The notes below the pieces were generated by a model. The model did not search any database, was not told where the DNA came from, and saw nothing but the letters and a program-made list of their open reading frames with translations. A stretch of DNA of 64,000 bases from Trametes villosa (Eukaryota; Basidiomycota; Agaricomycetes; Polyporales; Polyporaceae), in contig PUDQ02000001.1 of NCBI GenBank assembly GCA_002964805.2, forward strand, positions 6,410,001 through 6,474,000, in the 5' to 3' direction. Shown here one piece after another: positions 22,036-32,078 of the stretch. The first letter of the stretch is position 1. Each line of letters begins with the position of its first letter. The translations under genes and the position numbers were made by a program.

Positions 22036-22610
22036 TGATGAACTCTGAACCTGGAAGGCTGTAAGCCGCACAAAGAGAGGTCTTCAGTCTGTGAGAGAAC
22101 GACTATGATTGCATAGTACTGTACCTGTAAGCCGCACAAAGAGAGGCTACAAGTACTAGTAAGTAAACATGTAAAGGCGCATAGGTAATATGGGACTTAC
22201 TCTTCAGTCTGTGAGAGAACAACTGAAGAGCAGAGGCCTGCAGAGTCCTCCTTATATACTACTGAGGGAGGACGATGAATAAGCATAGAGAAGAGATCAT
22301 ATGACCGTCCAGAGGACGCTGACTGAGCGAGGAGGTACGCTGACTGAGCGAAGGTAGGACGATGAGTAAGAACGAGGCATGTGATGTCCATGGCTGAGTA
22401 ACACTAAGCTCCAGACAGGTCTAGAATAGTCAGGAGCATCGTAGAACGTACCAGAAGCATAGGTAGGGATGGCAGGATGCCGAGTATGTACAGAACAAAA
22501 GAATGTACGTATATGGTAAGTAGGAAAGTCCATGCCGGCGTATTGTAGACGCACGGCCACTAACACTGCCACTCCCGGTCTGGCACAGCCGTAGACACGG
22601 AAGTTCAACA
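22036..22610 (-). repeat. 3' LTR of the Copia element
   Basis: 575 bp; on the minus strand it begins TGTTGAAC and ends GTTCATCA. It carries an extra 21-bp tandem duplication near 22340 (CGCTGACTGAGCG context) that the other LTR lacks. Confidence 0.93.
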
Positions 22611-22621
22611 CTCCCACTCGT

Positions 22622-25600
22622 TCAAGATGCGGAGGACACCAAGCCAACACCCTGCCTGAAGCGCTCGAGAATGGAGAAGGGCACATTCTTGGTCAGAGTG
22701 TCGGCGAGTTGGTCCGCGGAAGCGACGTAGAAGATCTCGGTGTTCCCTAGTTCGACCTGCTCTCAAACATAATGATAGGTGATCTCTACGTGCTTGATCT
22801 TTCGGTCGTAAGCGGGGTTGACTGCGAGGAAGATCGATCCCTGGTTGTCTAGACACAGGGGAGTCGCTCGCGAGATGTCGTCCCCAAGCTCACTTCCAAA
22901 AGTCCTCAGCCACGCCATCTGACGACAAGCGTCTGAAGCCGCCTTGTACTCCGCCTCGGTCGAGGAGCCGGATACTGTAGGCTGACGCCTCGATGCCCAT
23001 GAAACGACACCGCCTGCCATCAAGAAAACGAAGCCGGATGTGGAATGCCGGTCATCGCGGTCCTCGGCCCAGTCCGAGTCTGAGTAAGACAAGAGACCGT
23101 CGTTGGACGCTCCGTTGTAGCGCAACTTGTAGTCCTTAGTACCCTGGAGATAGCGTAGGATGTACTTGGCAAAGTTCCAGTGCGCGTTAGACGGATTGGC
23201 GTTGTACTTGGACAACCGCGTTACGGCGAAGTCGATGTCGGGGCGCGTCCCAAGAGTTGCGTAGAGAATACTGCCGATCAAACTCTGGTAGCGCTTCCGA
23301 AAGGAATCGGTGGCGGTCTGCTTAGATTTCTCCAAGACAGCACCGGCAGGGAGAGGGGTGCGAGCCGGCTTGCAGTCGGCCATGTTGAAGCGTTCGAGGA
23401 CGGACTGGATGTACTCTGACTGGTCGATGTCGATAGTACGCGTGCTACGGTCGCGGGTAATGCGAAGACCGAGGAAACGCTCGACTGGTCCTAAGTCCGT
23501 CATCTTGTACTGTCCACTCAACGTGTCCTTGACCTGCTTGATATGGCTAGGCCGGTCGCCGAAGAGGAGTAGATCGTCGACATAGAGTACGACAATCGTA
23601 ACGAAATCCCCCCCTTGTCGCCGATATACGTAGACTCCGGCATCAGAGTACGTCCGTTTGAATCCCATGTCAAGGAGAGACTTGTGGATTTTGGCATTCC
23701 ACTGATGAGACGCCTGCTTAAGGCCGTAGATAGCCTTTTTAAGCAAACAGACGTAGTTCTCCTTGCCGCGTACGGCCCAACCTTCCGGTTGTTCCATGTA
23801 GATCTCCTCCTCCAAGTCGCCGTTCAGGAACGCGGTCTTTACGTCCATAGACTCGATGTCCCAGTCCTCAAGCGTGGCGTGCGCGAGGAGGTAACGAATC
23901 GATTCGAACCGCGCTACTGGCGAAAATGTCTCGTTGTAGTCCTCCCCCCAGATCTGGGTAAAGCCCTTGGCTACGAGGCGAGCCTTGTACCGTCCATCAT
24001 GCTTAATGTCATACACCCAACGATTGGCGACGACGTGACGGTTCTTAGGGCGAGGTACGAGGATCTAGGTCTTGTTCTCCAGAAGCGAGTCATACTCAGC
24101 TTTCTCAGCAGCTTGCCACTTAGACGCTTCAGGCGAACGCATGGCATCCCGATGGGTATTCGGTAAGCCCGCCTTATACTGAGCGGCAGCAAGAAAAGCG
24201 AGCAGAGTCTCCGCTTGCTCGTGCTGAGTACCATCTGCGTCCGTACGTGCATCAACCCGAGCAGGGGGTTCATCACCGTACGTACTGTCCCCATAGCGCT
24301 TAGGCGGTCTGACCTCGCGATGAGGCTTATCGCGCGCAATGCTAGGACCTCCCACTGGCTCATGACGGCGGCGCACGTGGGCAGGACGAGGAGGGGGAAC
24401 AGGCGGAGGTGTGGGTGGACGTTCAGGTTCAGCGGGAGCTTCTGGCTCTGGAGCTGGAGGAGCAGGAGCGGGTGGAGGTTCCAGAACCTCAGGCTGAGGC
24501 TCAGGAAGTTGGACAGGAAGAGGAGGGAGCTCGTCGTCATCAGCGTTCGAGGCTTCATCAGACGGCTCGGTGTACTCTGGGAACAGACTATCATCCGGGG
24601 TAACAGGATGATCGCCGGGGGTTTTACGTGCAGGGAAAGACTCTTCGTCAAATGTCACATCGCGAGACACGACGATAGAGCGGGTGGCCGGGTTCCAAAA
24701 TCTGTACCCCTTTGAACCGGCTTCATACCCCACGAAGGTCATCTCGACAGCCTTCTTGTCGAGCTTTCCAGCGCGCTCTGACTTCTGCACGTGAACATAT
24801 GCTTTGCACCCAAAAACGCGGAAGTAGGACACGTCGGGAACGGTCCCATCCCAGACCGTAATGGGGCAGCGCCATTTAAGGCGACGCATGGGCTGACGAT
24901 TGTAGATATGAACGGCTGCTTCCATAGCGAGCTGCCAGAAACCGTGGCTGAGTCCAGCTTGGTGAAGCATGGACATGGCCTTCTCGACGACGGTACGGTT
25001 CCAGCGTTCTGCACGTCCATTCTGCTGGGGCGACTTAGGCATAGTCTTATGGTGCTCGATCCCATGCTTGCGAAGATGATCGGTAAACTCCTTCGAGGTG
25101 TATTCCCCCCCGCGATCAGAACGGACTCGCTTGATCTTCTTGCCAGTCTGGTTCTCAGCCCACGCCTTGTAGTCGTCAAACGCACGGAAAGCGTCAGACT
25201 TGTGCTTAAGGTAGTAGGCGCGAGCAAGACCGGAGTGATCGTCGATAAAACCAGCGAAGTACGAGTAACCGTTGATCGAGCGGGTACGCATGGGGCCATC
25301 CAGATCAGTGTGGACGAGCTCAAGGGGCTCAGTCGCACGCTTCTCTGAAGGAGGGAAGGAGGAGCGATGGGATTTGCCAAAGGCGCATCCGTCGCATGGT
25401 TCACCGTCCGCAGGGTCGATAGCATCAACACCTTTCACGTTCGAAGGAAGCTTGGAGAGAGCCTCCTTGCCTGCATGTCCGAAGCGACGATGCCAGGTCT
25501 TATAGGTGCGAACGTTCAGGTCGAGCTTAAGACTATCCGCAATCTCGAGTTCGCACTCATAGAGATTAGAACGCGGAATATAGTGCCCCTCCAGGATTTT

Positions 25601-27304
25601 ACGTCCTGGGATCGTGATCGTAGCACCATGAGCAACAGAGCCCGTAGGCAGCCTGTTGAAGATGGTCATCTTCCCGTCTCCTTGGAAGATGGAATAACCT
25701 TGCCGCTCAATGGTACCAGTGGAGAAGAGTCGCGAGGCCGCTTTAGGGACGTAGCAGACCTTAGGCAGTGAAATCTTCCACTTGACACCATCAATGTACG
25801 TCTCAGCTTTAACGGTACCCTCGCCTATACCAAGTACAGAGCTCCCACTTCCAGCAGTGCTGAAGACAATGGGGTCGTTGTACTCGTGATAAGAAGCGAA
25901 ATCAGCGAGGTTCCAGGTGACATGCATGGATGCTCCTGAGTCCATAAGCCAACGAGTAGGAATCACGCCAGCGGCATTAGCCGCACGATAGAAAGAAGCG
26001 TGCATAGAGGCGTCCTCAGAGGAGGAGGCGCCTGCGGACTCGACTACAAGTACATTGGCAGCGGGAGTGACGACGTGAGCGGTATTGGTAGTGTCCTTTC
26101 CTTTCCCTTTGTCCTTCTTCTTCCCACCGTTGCCCTTGCCGTTGGGACGCATCTCGGGGTGCTTCTTGTAGCAAGTGGACTCGTGGTGAGTCGCACTACC
26201 ACAGTGGGAGCAGGGGCCCTTCGGCTTAGGCTGCGTCTTGGAGACGCGGGAGGCGGACTGTCCGGACTTGCGCATGGACTCCTCAGCGAGAGACTTCGCG
26301 AGGATGACGTCGACGGTGAGTTTCTCGAGCTCCGTCGTGGCCATAAGCGCAGAGATCATTGACCGGTAGGACTCCGGGACCTTGGACAGAAGGATGAGGG
26401 CCTGGATCGTCTCCTCGAGCTTGATCCCATTGGTGGAGATCTCGCGGAGGTGGGTGATGATCTTGCTCGACTGGTCCTGAATGGACTTCTGGTCCGACAT
26501 GCAACCTTCGCTGATGAGGGCCTCAAAGAGGCCCCAGACGTGCACACTGTTCGGTTTCCCAAACTTGTTCTGCAGCGCGTCCCACATCTGCTTGGCAGTA
26601 GCAGTTGTGCCGGCGACGGTTGCGGCGGAGTCCAGGATGTAGTGGAAGCTAGGCGCGGTCCGGATAGTGATGAGACCGGCGGCCTTGTTGTTTTGCTTCC
26701 TCCACTCCTTGGAGGCTTCCGCATCAGTAGCGGCGGGCTGAGTGCCCGTGATAGCCTCCCAGCAGTCGGCGAACATGAGGTAACCCTTCATCTTCGCGGC
26801 CCAGTCCGCATACTGAGCGGCGGAAGAGAGAGCAGGAACAGATTCTGGTTTGATATCCCCCATGACGAGGAGAAAGAACTGGGGGGAATCGGTGAAGTCT
26901 TCGCCGAAGTCTAGATCGAATGGAGTTGGAGAGGGCGAGCGCGAAGAGACTTCAGAATCTGGGAGAGGAACGGTTGTAGGAGACGGGGGAGCAGACTGAG
27001 GGAGCGGAACGAGGTGCCAATGGCCAACCTGGTGAGGACTAATGAGAGCGGCCCAGCTTCGAGAAGGTCCTCGAGGTGCTTGATCGTAGCGGTTAGGGCA
27101 GGGATGCTCGTCGCAAGGGGTGTAAGTGTTGTCCTCTGGATACCAATGACGATCGAACTGATCTTCTGTGTCGAAGACGTGGAAACGACCAGAACAGTCA
27201 AATGGTTTGGAGGCGACGGAGGAATCAGAAGAAGAGCCTTGAAGGTCTGCGTCAACTTCTTCCTCAGAGTCCAGGACCAGGGGTTCCGCAGTTGTGGGCT
27301 CCAA
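22622..27304 (-). pseudogene. Copia gag-pol with two premature stops
   Basis: One continuous frame of 1561 codons. In order it shows gag, a zinc knuckle CSHCGSATHHESTC, protease WLMDSGASMHVTW, and integrase (WHRRFGHAGKEAL, CDGCAFGKSH, HTDLDGP, FIDDHSG, SPQQNGRAERWN). Reverse transcriptase follows (ARLVAKGFTQ, DVKTAFLNGDLEEEIYMEQP, LYVDDLLLFG), then RNase H (STEAEYKAASDACRQMAWL). The frame is broken by TAG at 24065-24067, where a Trp is usual in a WTLVP-like motif, and by TGA at 22763-22765, where an Arg is usual after HHYV. Both are single transitions. It is otherwise full length, ending at 22622-22624 just before the LTR. Confidence 0.93.
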
Positions 27305-27812
27305 AGTGGTTCAGGGAAGCGCGATGATTGACTTGCTGTGTGCACGGAAGGAGAGAGATGAACACCTGTTGCGGTGCACCAGGAATCCAGGCAGCCGATA
27401 TGCCCGAAGACCCAGATAGAAGTCGCCAACTGTGCCCAAGAAAGCTACTAGGTACGTATGGCTATCCGACGCAAAAAGCTATAGTAAGGAGGGTCCGAAC
27501 GGTTGTCCTCCGGTCCAAAGCTCAGAACGAGCCCGGCTACGACGACTGGCAGCTGCAAGTGCAGGGCCTGGTCGAAGTATATGTGAAGAAAGGCCGGACT
27601 ATAAAAGGCCTGTGTAGCTAGGTGCGTGCGAGTACGTAGGGCTAGTAAAAGCACTCAGGGCTGCGTCACGAGCGCAGAAATGTCCCCCTGGTAGCAGTGT
27701 CGGCGGGCACAGTCAAGAGGTTAGGAAGATGGAGGAGGGTGTGCACAAACCAGCGAGGTCGACGAAGCAAAGGTGCGCGCGCGGTGTCGACGATGAGGAG
27801 CAACCGGTTAGA

Positions 27813-27829
27813 GCGCAGGGCTCATAACC
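27813..27829 (-). other. Primer-binding site for the 5' half of initiator tRNA-Met
   Basis: The plus strand reads GCGCAGGGCTCATAACC directly beside the LTR. This is the anticodon arm of eukaryotic initiator tRNA-Met, so the element RNA is complementary to an internal part of the tRNA rather than its 3' CCA end. Half-tRNA priming of this kind is established for Drosophila copia and yeast Ty5. Confidence 0.85.
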
Positions 27830-28383
27830 TGATGAACTCTGAACCTGGAAGGCTGTAAGCCGCACAAAGAGAGGTCTTCAGTCTGTGAGAGAACGACTAT
27901 GATTGCATAGTACTGCACCTGTAAGCCGCACAAAGAGAGGCTACAAGTACTAGTAAGTAAACATGTAAAGGCGCATAGGTAATATGGGACTTACTCTTCA
28001 GTCTGTGAGAGAACAACTGAAGAGCAGAGGCCTGCAGAGTCCTCCTTATATACTACTGAGGGAGGACGATGAATAAGCATAGAGAAGAGATCATATAACC
28101 GTCCAGAGGACGCTGACTGAGCGAAGGTAGGACGATGAGTAAGAACGAGGCATGTGATGTCCATGGCTGAGTAACACTAAGCTCCAGACAGGTCTAGAAT
28201 AGTCAGGAGCATCGTAGAACGTACCAGAAGCATAGGTAGGGATGGCAGGATGCCGAGTATGTACAGAACAAAAGAATGTACGTATATGGTAAGTAGGAAA
28301 GTCCATGCCGGCGTATCATAGACGCACGGCCACTAACACTGCCACTCCCGGTCTGGCACAGCCGTAGACACGGAAGTTCAACA
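27830..28383 (-). repeat. 5' LTR of the Copia element
   Basis: 554 bp, same ends as the 3' LTR. The promoter for the element should lie here; a TATATA-like tract occurs near 28050. Confidence 0.93.
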
Positions 28384-28388
28384 ACCGC

Positions 28389-28870
28389 ATGGGCGCGAGT
28401 CACGTCAACACAAGCTCATGCCCGGAACAGCTGACCTCTTGGAGTTTGCGGGCTACGAAGATGAGTATTTGAGTTACGACCATCGTGCTCAAAAGACGCA
28501 GCGGACCACGAAGAGGTAATTTGCACGCCAGAAGAGAGTCACTGTGCGCGTGGGGAGCTAAAGCCAGAGGGTCGGAGGGCCCTGTAGGAAGCCTTGAAGG
28601 GCGGAGGATTCCATTCCCGCCGTTCAACCGCCTGGCCATTTAGCCGTAGGAGAACAAGCTAGGGCATTTCCTCTCAGAAAGTGCCAGCGAATATTCTGAG
28701 TATGCAAAGAGCTAGATCCAGAGCGACACGGAAGAGGCGGTCACGGCATGAACGACTCGCGCTCCGGGCTGCCAGGTACTACCGACTGTCACGTGCTCAG
28801 TGCCGCACTGCCACCACTGCCAGAAGCGCAAAAGTCACCCGGTCCGTCCTAGTACACGCCGACCACCATG
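28389..28870. other. Flank between Copia and kinase pseudogene
   Basis: No coding frame with recognisable features is seen. Confidence 0.4.
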
Positions 28871-29570
28871 ATGTTCACTGGCACCACCTCTGCGTCAGTG
28901 ACTGCGGTGAGCGCCCAAGACGGTAGATGCGATCGCTGACTCTGTGAGGAATATCCTCGGCTGCGGGCATGGCAGCCGTCTAGCTTCGTCTGGTCACTCT
29001 TGCCAGTCCCCGACTTCTTGCAGGCCGCCACGGATACCACAGACAAAGCACGAAGCTCATTCGTACCCGAGCCCGAGGCCGCCGTGACTCACAAAAACTC
29101 AGCTCTCACGTAGTGCAATACCGCTGCGCCTCCTCCTGGTTCGGCCCGGTGGCGTCTCCGGCGTGGACAGCAACACCTTGATCGCCCGCCTCGTACCCGC
29201 TCGCCATCCTGCTCCGAGGCGTCGAGCCCATTGTCGCGAACGACACCCGCCTGAATGCGTCTCCGTGACCCATGCGCGACGTGTCCGCCGCGATCGGCTG
29301 CGTCTCCGGCACAGGCGACATCGTTGCCAGCTTCAAGCAGGGCCAGGGCAACGGCGCGCGCCGCCGTGTGGGCGCGGACGGCACAGAGAACACTCAAGAC
29401 AAGCGCTCGAGATTTTGGCGTCGCGGACCCGTTCGAGATCCTCACTGTCGTGCAGTGACCGAACCCCGCGCCGGGTGTGTACGACGCGGGCGCGTCGCCG
29501 TACGTGTGCTCGATGCGCAAGGAGCGGCTGCCGTCGCCGGCTCGCGCCCACGCCCGCGCCCAAAGTTCGC
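28871..29570 (+). pseudogene. Decayed inverted copy of N-acetylglucosamine kinase
   Basis: Collinear matches to the intact gene at 30403-31497 appear in shifting frames: HHLCVSDCG for YHLCVDCGG, IADSVRNILG for IADSAGNILG, and FLQAATDTT. Further on there are GVSGVDSN, RLVP, GVEPIVANDT, DVSAAIGCVSGTG, SFKQGQGNGAR, FGVADPFEILTVV and PGVYDAGA. Several frameshifts and stops interrupt it, and the segment holding the GWGWILGDEGGG motif is deleted. It is on the opposite strand from the intact gene and about 0.8 kb from it, in convergent arrangement. Confidence 0.87.
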
Positions 29571-30402
29571 GGCGACGTTTGATGACGTGGGAAGCCTCGC
29601 TCCTTACGAAAGTCAAACGGAAAGGCCAGTCAGGCGCGGGGAAACTCCGAAGGAAGATACGCTATATGTGAGTAAAGCATCTCAAGCCGACGGCTGTCAC
29701 TCGATCTAATGAAATGTGTCGTAGCTAGTGAAAGGGGAGTTGTCTCCCAGGGATTGGGCGAGGTTTCGCCACTACAGTGCCCGCCGTGTGCGGACCCTCA
29801 ACTTGCCTAAGCTCGCCTCGGTCATCTCGCATCGTCTCCCCGCTCTCGATGTGGAACGGTGGTGCGGCCCTCTTTCTCGGGCTGCAGAATCTCACACCGC
29901 TCCCGGCATCTCCGTGCCTTGGGTCCTCTGCCAGAGAATGGGCGCTTGGGGCCCGTCCGCCTGTTGCTCTCGCAATTCACGCAAATCTGCTCTGCAATAC
30001 GATTTATTTTCGGGATATCACACTATTGCATATGAAGATTCGCCCTGAGCATCACTTTACTCTTACTGATTTATGCCTCAGATGTTATAGACGACTTCGT
30101 GCGGGATGCTCACAATGGGCGCCAATATAGTCGTGCCAGGCACTCCGCCGCGAACTTGACTGCGCAATACGCCGTGCACACCATCTCATACACTGCTGTA
30201 TGCTGAAAGTGCGCCCACTGAAGCCTAGCGCTGAGCCTTGATCGTCAATCCCCACGATATGATGATGAAACTATGGAAGGCGCGCATATCTAGCGTACAG
30301 GTACCCGTTGCCTACCTAACTGCAGATCTAGATGCCACATTCCAAGAAGCCAGATCGTTAAGAATACATACACAGTTCCATCCTGCTTTCTACCCAAGAT
30401 CA
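29571..30402. other. Spacer between the two kinase copies
   Basis: AT-richer than its surroundings. No gene, tRNA or repeat is recognised; it contains the 3' flank of the intact kinase gene. Confidence 0.45.
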
Positions 30403-31497
30403 TCATGCCCTACCCACCGCCGCGAGTGCCTTTGCGCCTGCCACCGCCGCGTCGTCGATGAACGTGACCCGCTTCAAGACATGCCCCCTGCGCGCAAGCT
30501 CGTCGAGGATGAGCTTCCTGTACGCCTCTACCCCGACAAGACTCCCCCCGAAGCATAGGATCGTCTCGCTCGCCTTGATCGTGCGCGGCGGCGACGCTGC
30601 CCCGGGGCCCTCCGTCTCCGGGCGCAGCAGCACGCAGATCTGGTCGACGAGCACGCTCGTCGTGATCCCGAGGACTCTCAGCGCGAGCGCGTCCCCATCC
30701 TCGAACGCGGCTGCGAACACGAGCGGCGCGAGCGACGACAGCCGCTTCTCGCGCACGGAGCGCGTGTACAGCGGCGCGCCCGCGTCGTCCACGCCCGGCA
30801 CGGGGTCCGGCCAGTGCACGACAGTAAGCAGCTCGAACGGGTCCGCGACGCCAAAATGCTCGAGCACGCGCGCCTTGAGCGTGCTCTGCGTCGCGCGCGC
30901 CCTCTCCTCGGGCGGGTGCACGGACGCGCGGTCCTCGTCCCACAGGATCTGGCGGACGGCCTCGCGGCCGACGTGGAACCCGCCGCCCTCGTCGCCGAGG
31001 ATCCAGCCCCAGCCGCCGACGCGCCCGAGCTCCTCGAGGCGCGCGCCGCTGCCCTGGCCCTGCTTGAAGCTGACGACGATGCCGCCCGTGCCGGAGACGC
31101 AGCCGATCGCGGCGGACACGTCGTCGTGCAATGGCAAGGGCGACGCGAGGAGGTGGGTGTCGTTCGCGACGATGGGCTCGACGCCGAGGAGGGCGGTGAG
31201 CGGTGGGACGAGGCGTGCGATCGCGGCATTGCTGTCCACGCCGGAGACGCCGAACCAGGCGGAGGCGAAGAGTGGTGCGCTGGGTGGGAGGTGGGTTTCG
31301 GTGGCCTCGGGCTTGGGTATGAACGAGCTCAGCGCGGCGTTCACGGTCTCCGTGACGGCCTGTAAGAAGTTGGGGAGACCGAGGTAGGCGAAGTTGGAGG
31401 GACCGCCCTGGCCACGTCCAAGGATGTTCCCCGCGGAGTCGGCGATGGCAGCCGCGGTCTTGGAGCCACCACAGTCAACGCAGAGGTGGTAGGACAT
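30403..31497 (-). CDS. N-acetylglucosamine kinase (BadF/BadG/BcrA ATPase family)
   Basis: Intronless, 364 residues, unusual in this intron-rich region. The ASKHA-fold phosphate-binding loop is CVDCGGSKTAAAIAD at the N-terminus, followed by GGPSNFAYLG and IVANDTHLL. Then come GCVSGTGGIVVSF, GWGWILGDEGGGFHVG and a late CFGGSLVG adenosine-binding motif. The family phosphorylates N-acetylglucosamine to its 6-phosphate for recycling of chitin-derived amino sugar in the cytosol. Length matches typical eukaryotic NAGK. The start is the only Met ahead of the phosphate-binding loop. The neighbour upstream on the same strand is EF-hand copy 3; a decayed paralogue lies downstream in opposite orientation. 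Substrate is inferred from family similarity. Confidence 0.9.
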   Translation of the reverse strand: MSYHLCVDCGGSKTAAAIADSAGNILGRGQGGPSNFAYLGLPNFLQAVTETVNAALSSFIPKPEATETHLPPSAPLFASAWFGVSGVDSNAAIARLVPPLTALLGVEPIVANDTHLLASPLPLHDDVSAAIGCVSGTGGIVVSFKQGQGSGARLEELGRVGGWGWILGDEGGGFHVGREAVRQILWDEDRASVHPPEERARATQSTLKARVLEHFGVADPFELLTVVHWPDPVPGVDDAGAPLYTRSVREKRLSSLAPLVFAAAFEDGDALALRVLGITTSVLVDQICVLLRPETEGPGAASPPRTIKASETILCFGGSLVGVEAYRKLILDELARRGHVLKRVTFIDDAAVAGAKALAAVGRA

Positions 31498-32078
31498 GGT
31501 GGTCGACGTGCAAGGACCTATGGGCCTGTGGTAAGCCGGGAGCCTGGAGACGGCTCAGAGGTGGGTTGCGCGAGAGGCCCCGAACGTTTATCTTGGGCTT
31601 GAGCAATGATCAGATAAGTCCTGGGCGCACGCGAAGCACTCACATGAGCAGGGTGATGCGTCTGTACGCCGCGTGATACGTACGCTGTCTCCCAGCCAAA
31701 CCGACTGATGTATCTCGGCGAAAGTGGCGGCCAGAGATGATGGTGGTCTGGACGATGATTGTGCTCAAGCACCGTGAACTCACGTGTGACACTGGCAGCA
31801 TCGTTTAGCGCTAACTTTGTTTCCGGCAAGCATACTACCTCGGTAAGTCAGTATTATTCTTCGAAGTACTAGCAGTCTTGCTGTTTACAGAATGTGGACT
31901 TTCCACTGTAATCACCTGCAGATATGTTATGAGCCCGCGCAGCACTGCTCAGGTAGTGTTGGTCCTCGGACCTTTATCGACTCAGTGGCTGTGAAACGTA
32001 CTGAATGCTAGGCTGTACTACTGTAGCTACGCCCACAAGTGCCAACAACTGGTAGCCTGCTTTTATTACACACACGAC
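31498..32078. other. Intergenic between kinase and EF-hand copy 3
   Basis: Holds the kinase promoter and the 3' flank of copy 3. Nothing else is recognised. Confidence 0.5.

Larger units (their letters stand above)
22036..28383 (-). mobile_element. Complete Ty1/copia LTR retrotransposon
   Basis: The element spans 6348 bp with two near-identical LTRs, a primer-binding site complementary to initiator tRNA-Met, and a single gag-pol frame with integrase before reverse transcriptase (the copia order). The flanks carry a perfect 5-bp target-site duplication, ACCGC, at 22031-22035 and 28384-28388. The LTRs differ by about four substitutions and one 21-bp duplication, so insertion is recent. It lies 175 bp upstream of the start codon of copy 2 of the EF-hand family, in the same orientation as that gene. 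Two in-frame stops make this copy non-autonomous. Confidence 0.96.

Noticed and set aside
29106..29709. Several overlapping frames taken as separate genes
   Set aside because: Together they are fragments of one decayed N-acetylglucosamine kinase copy.
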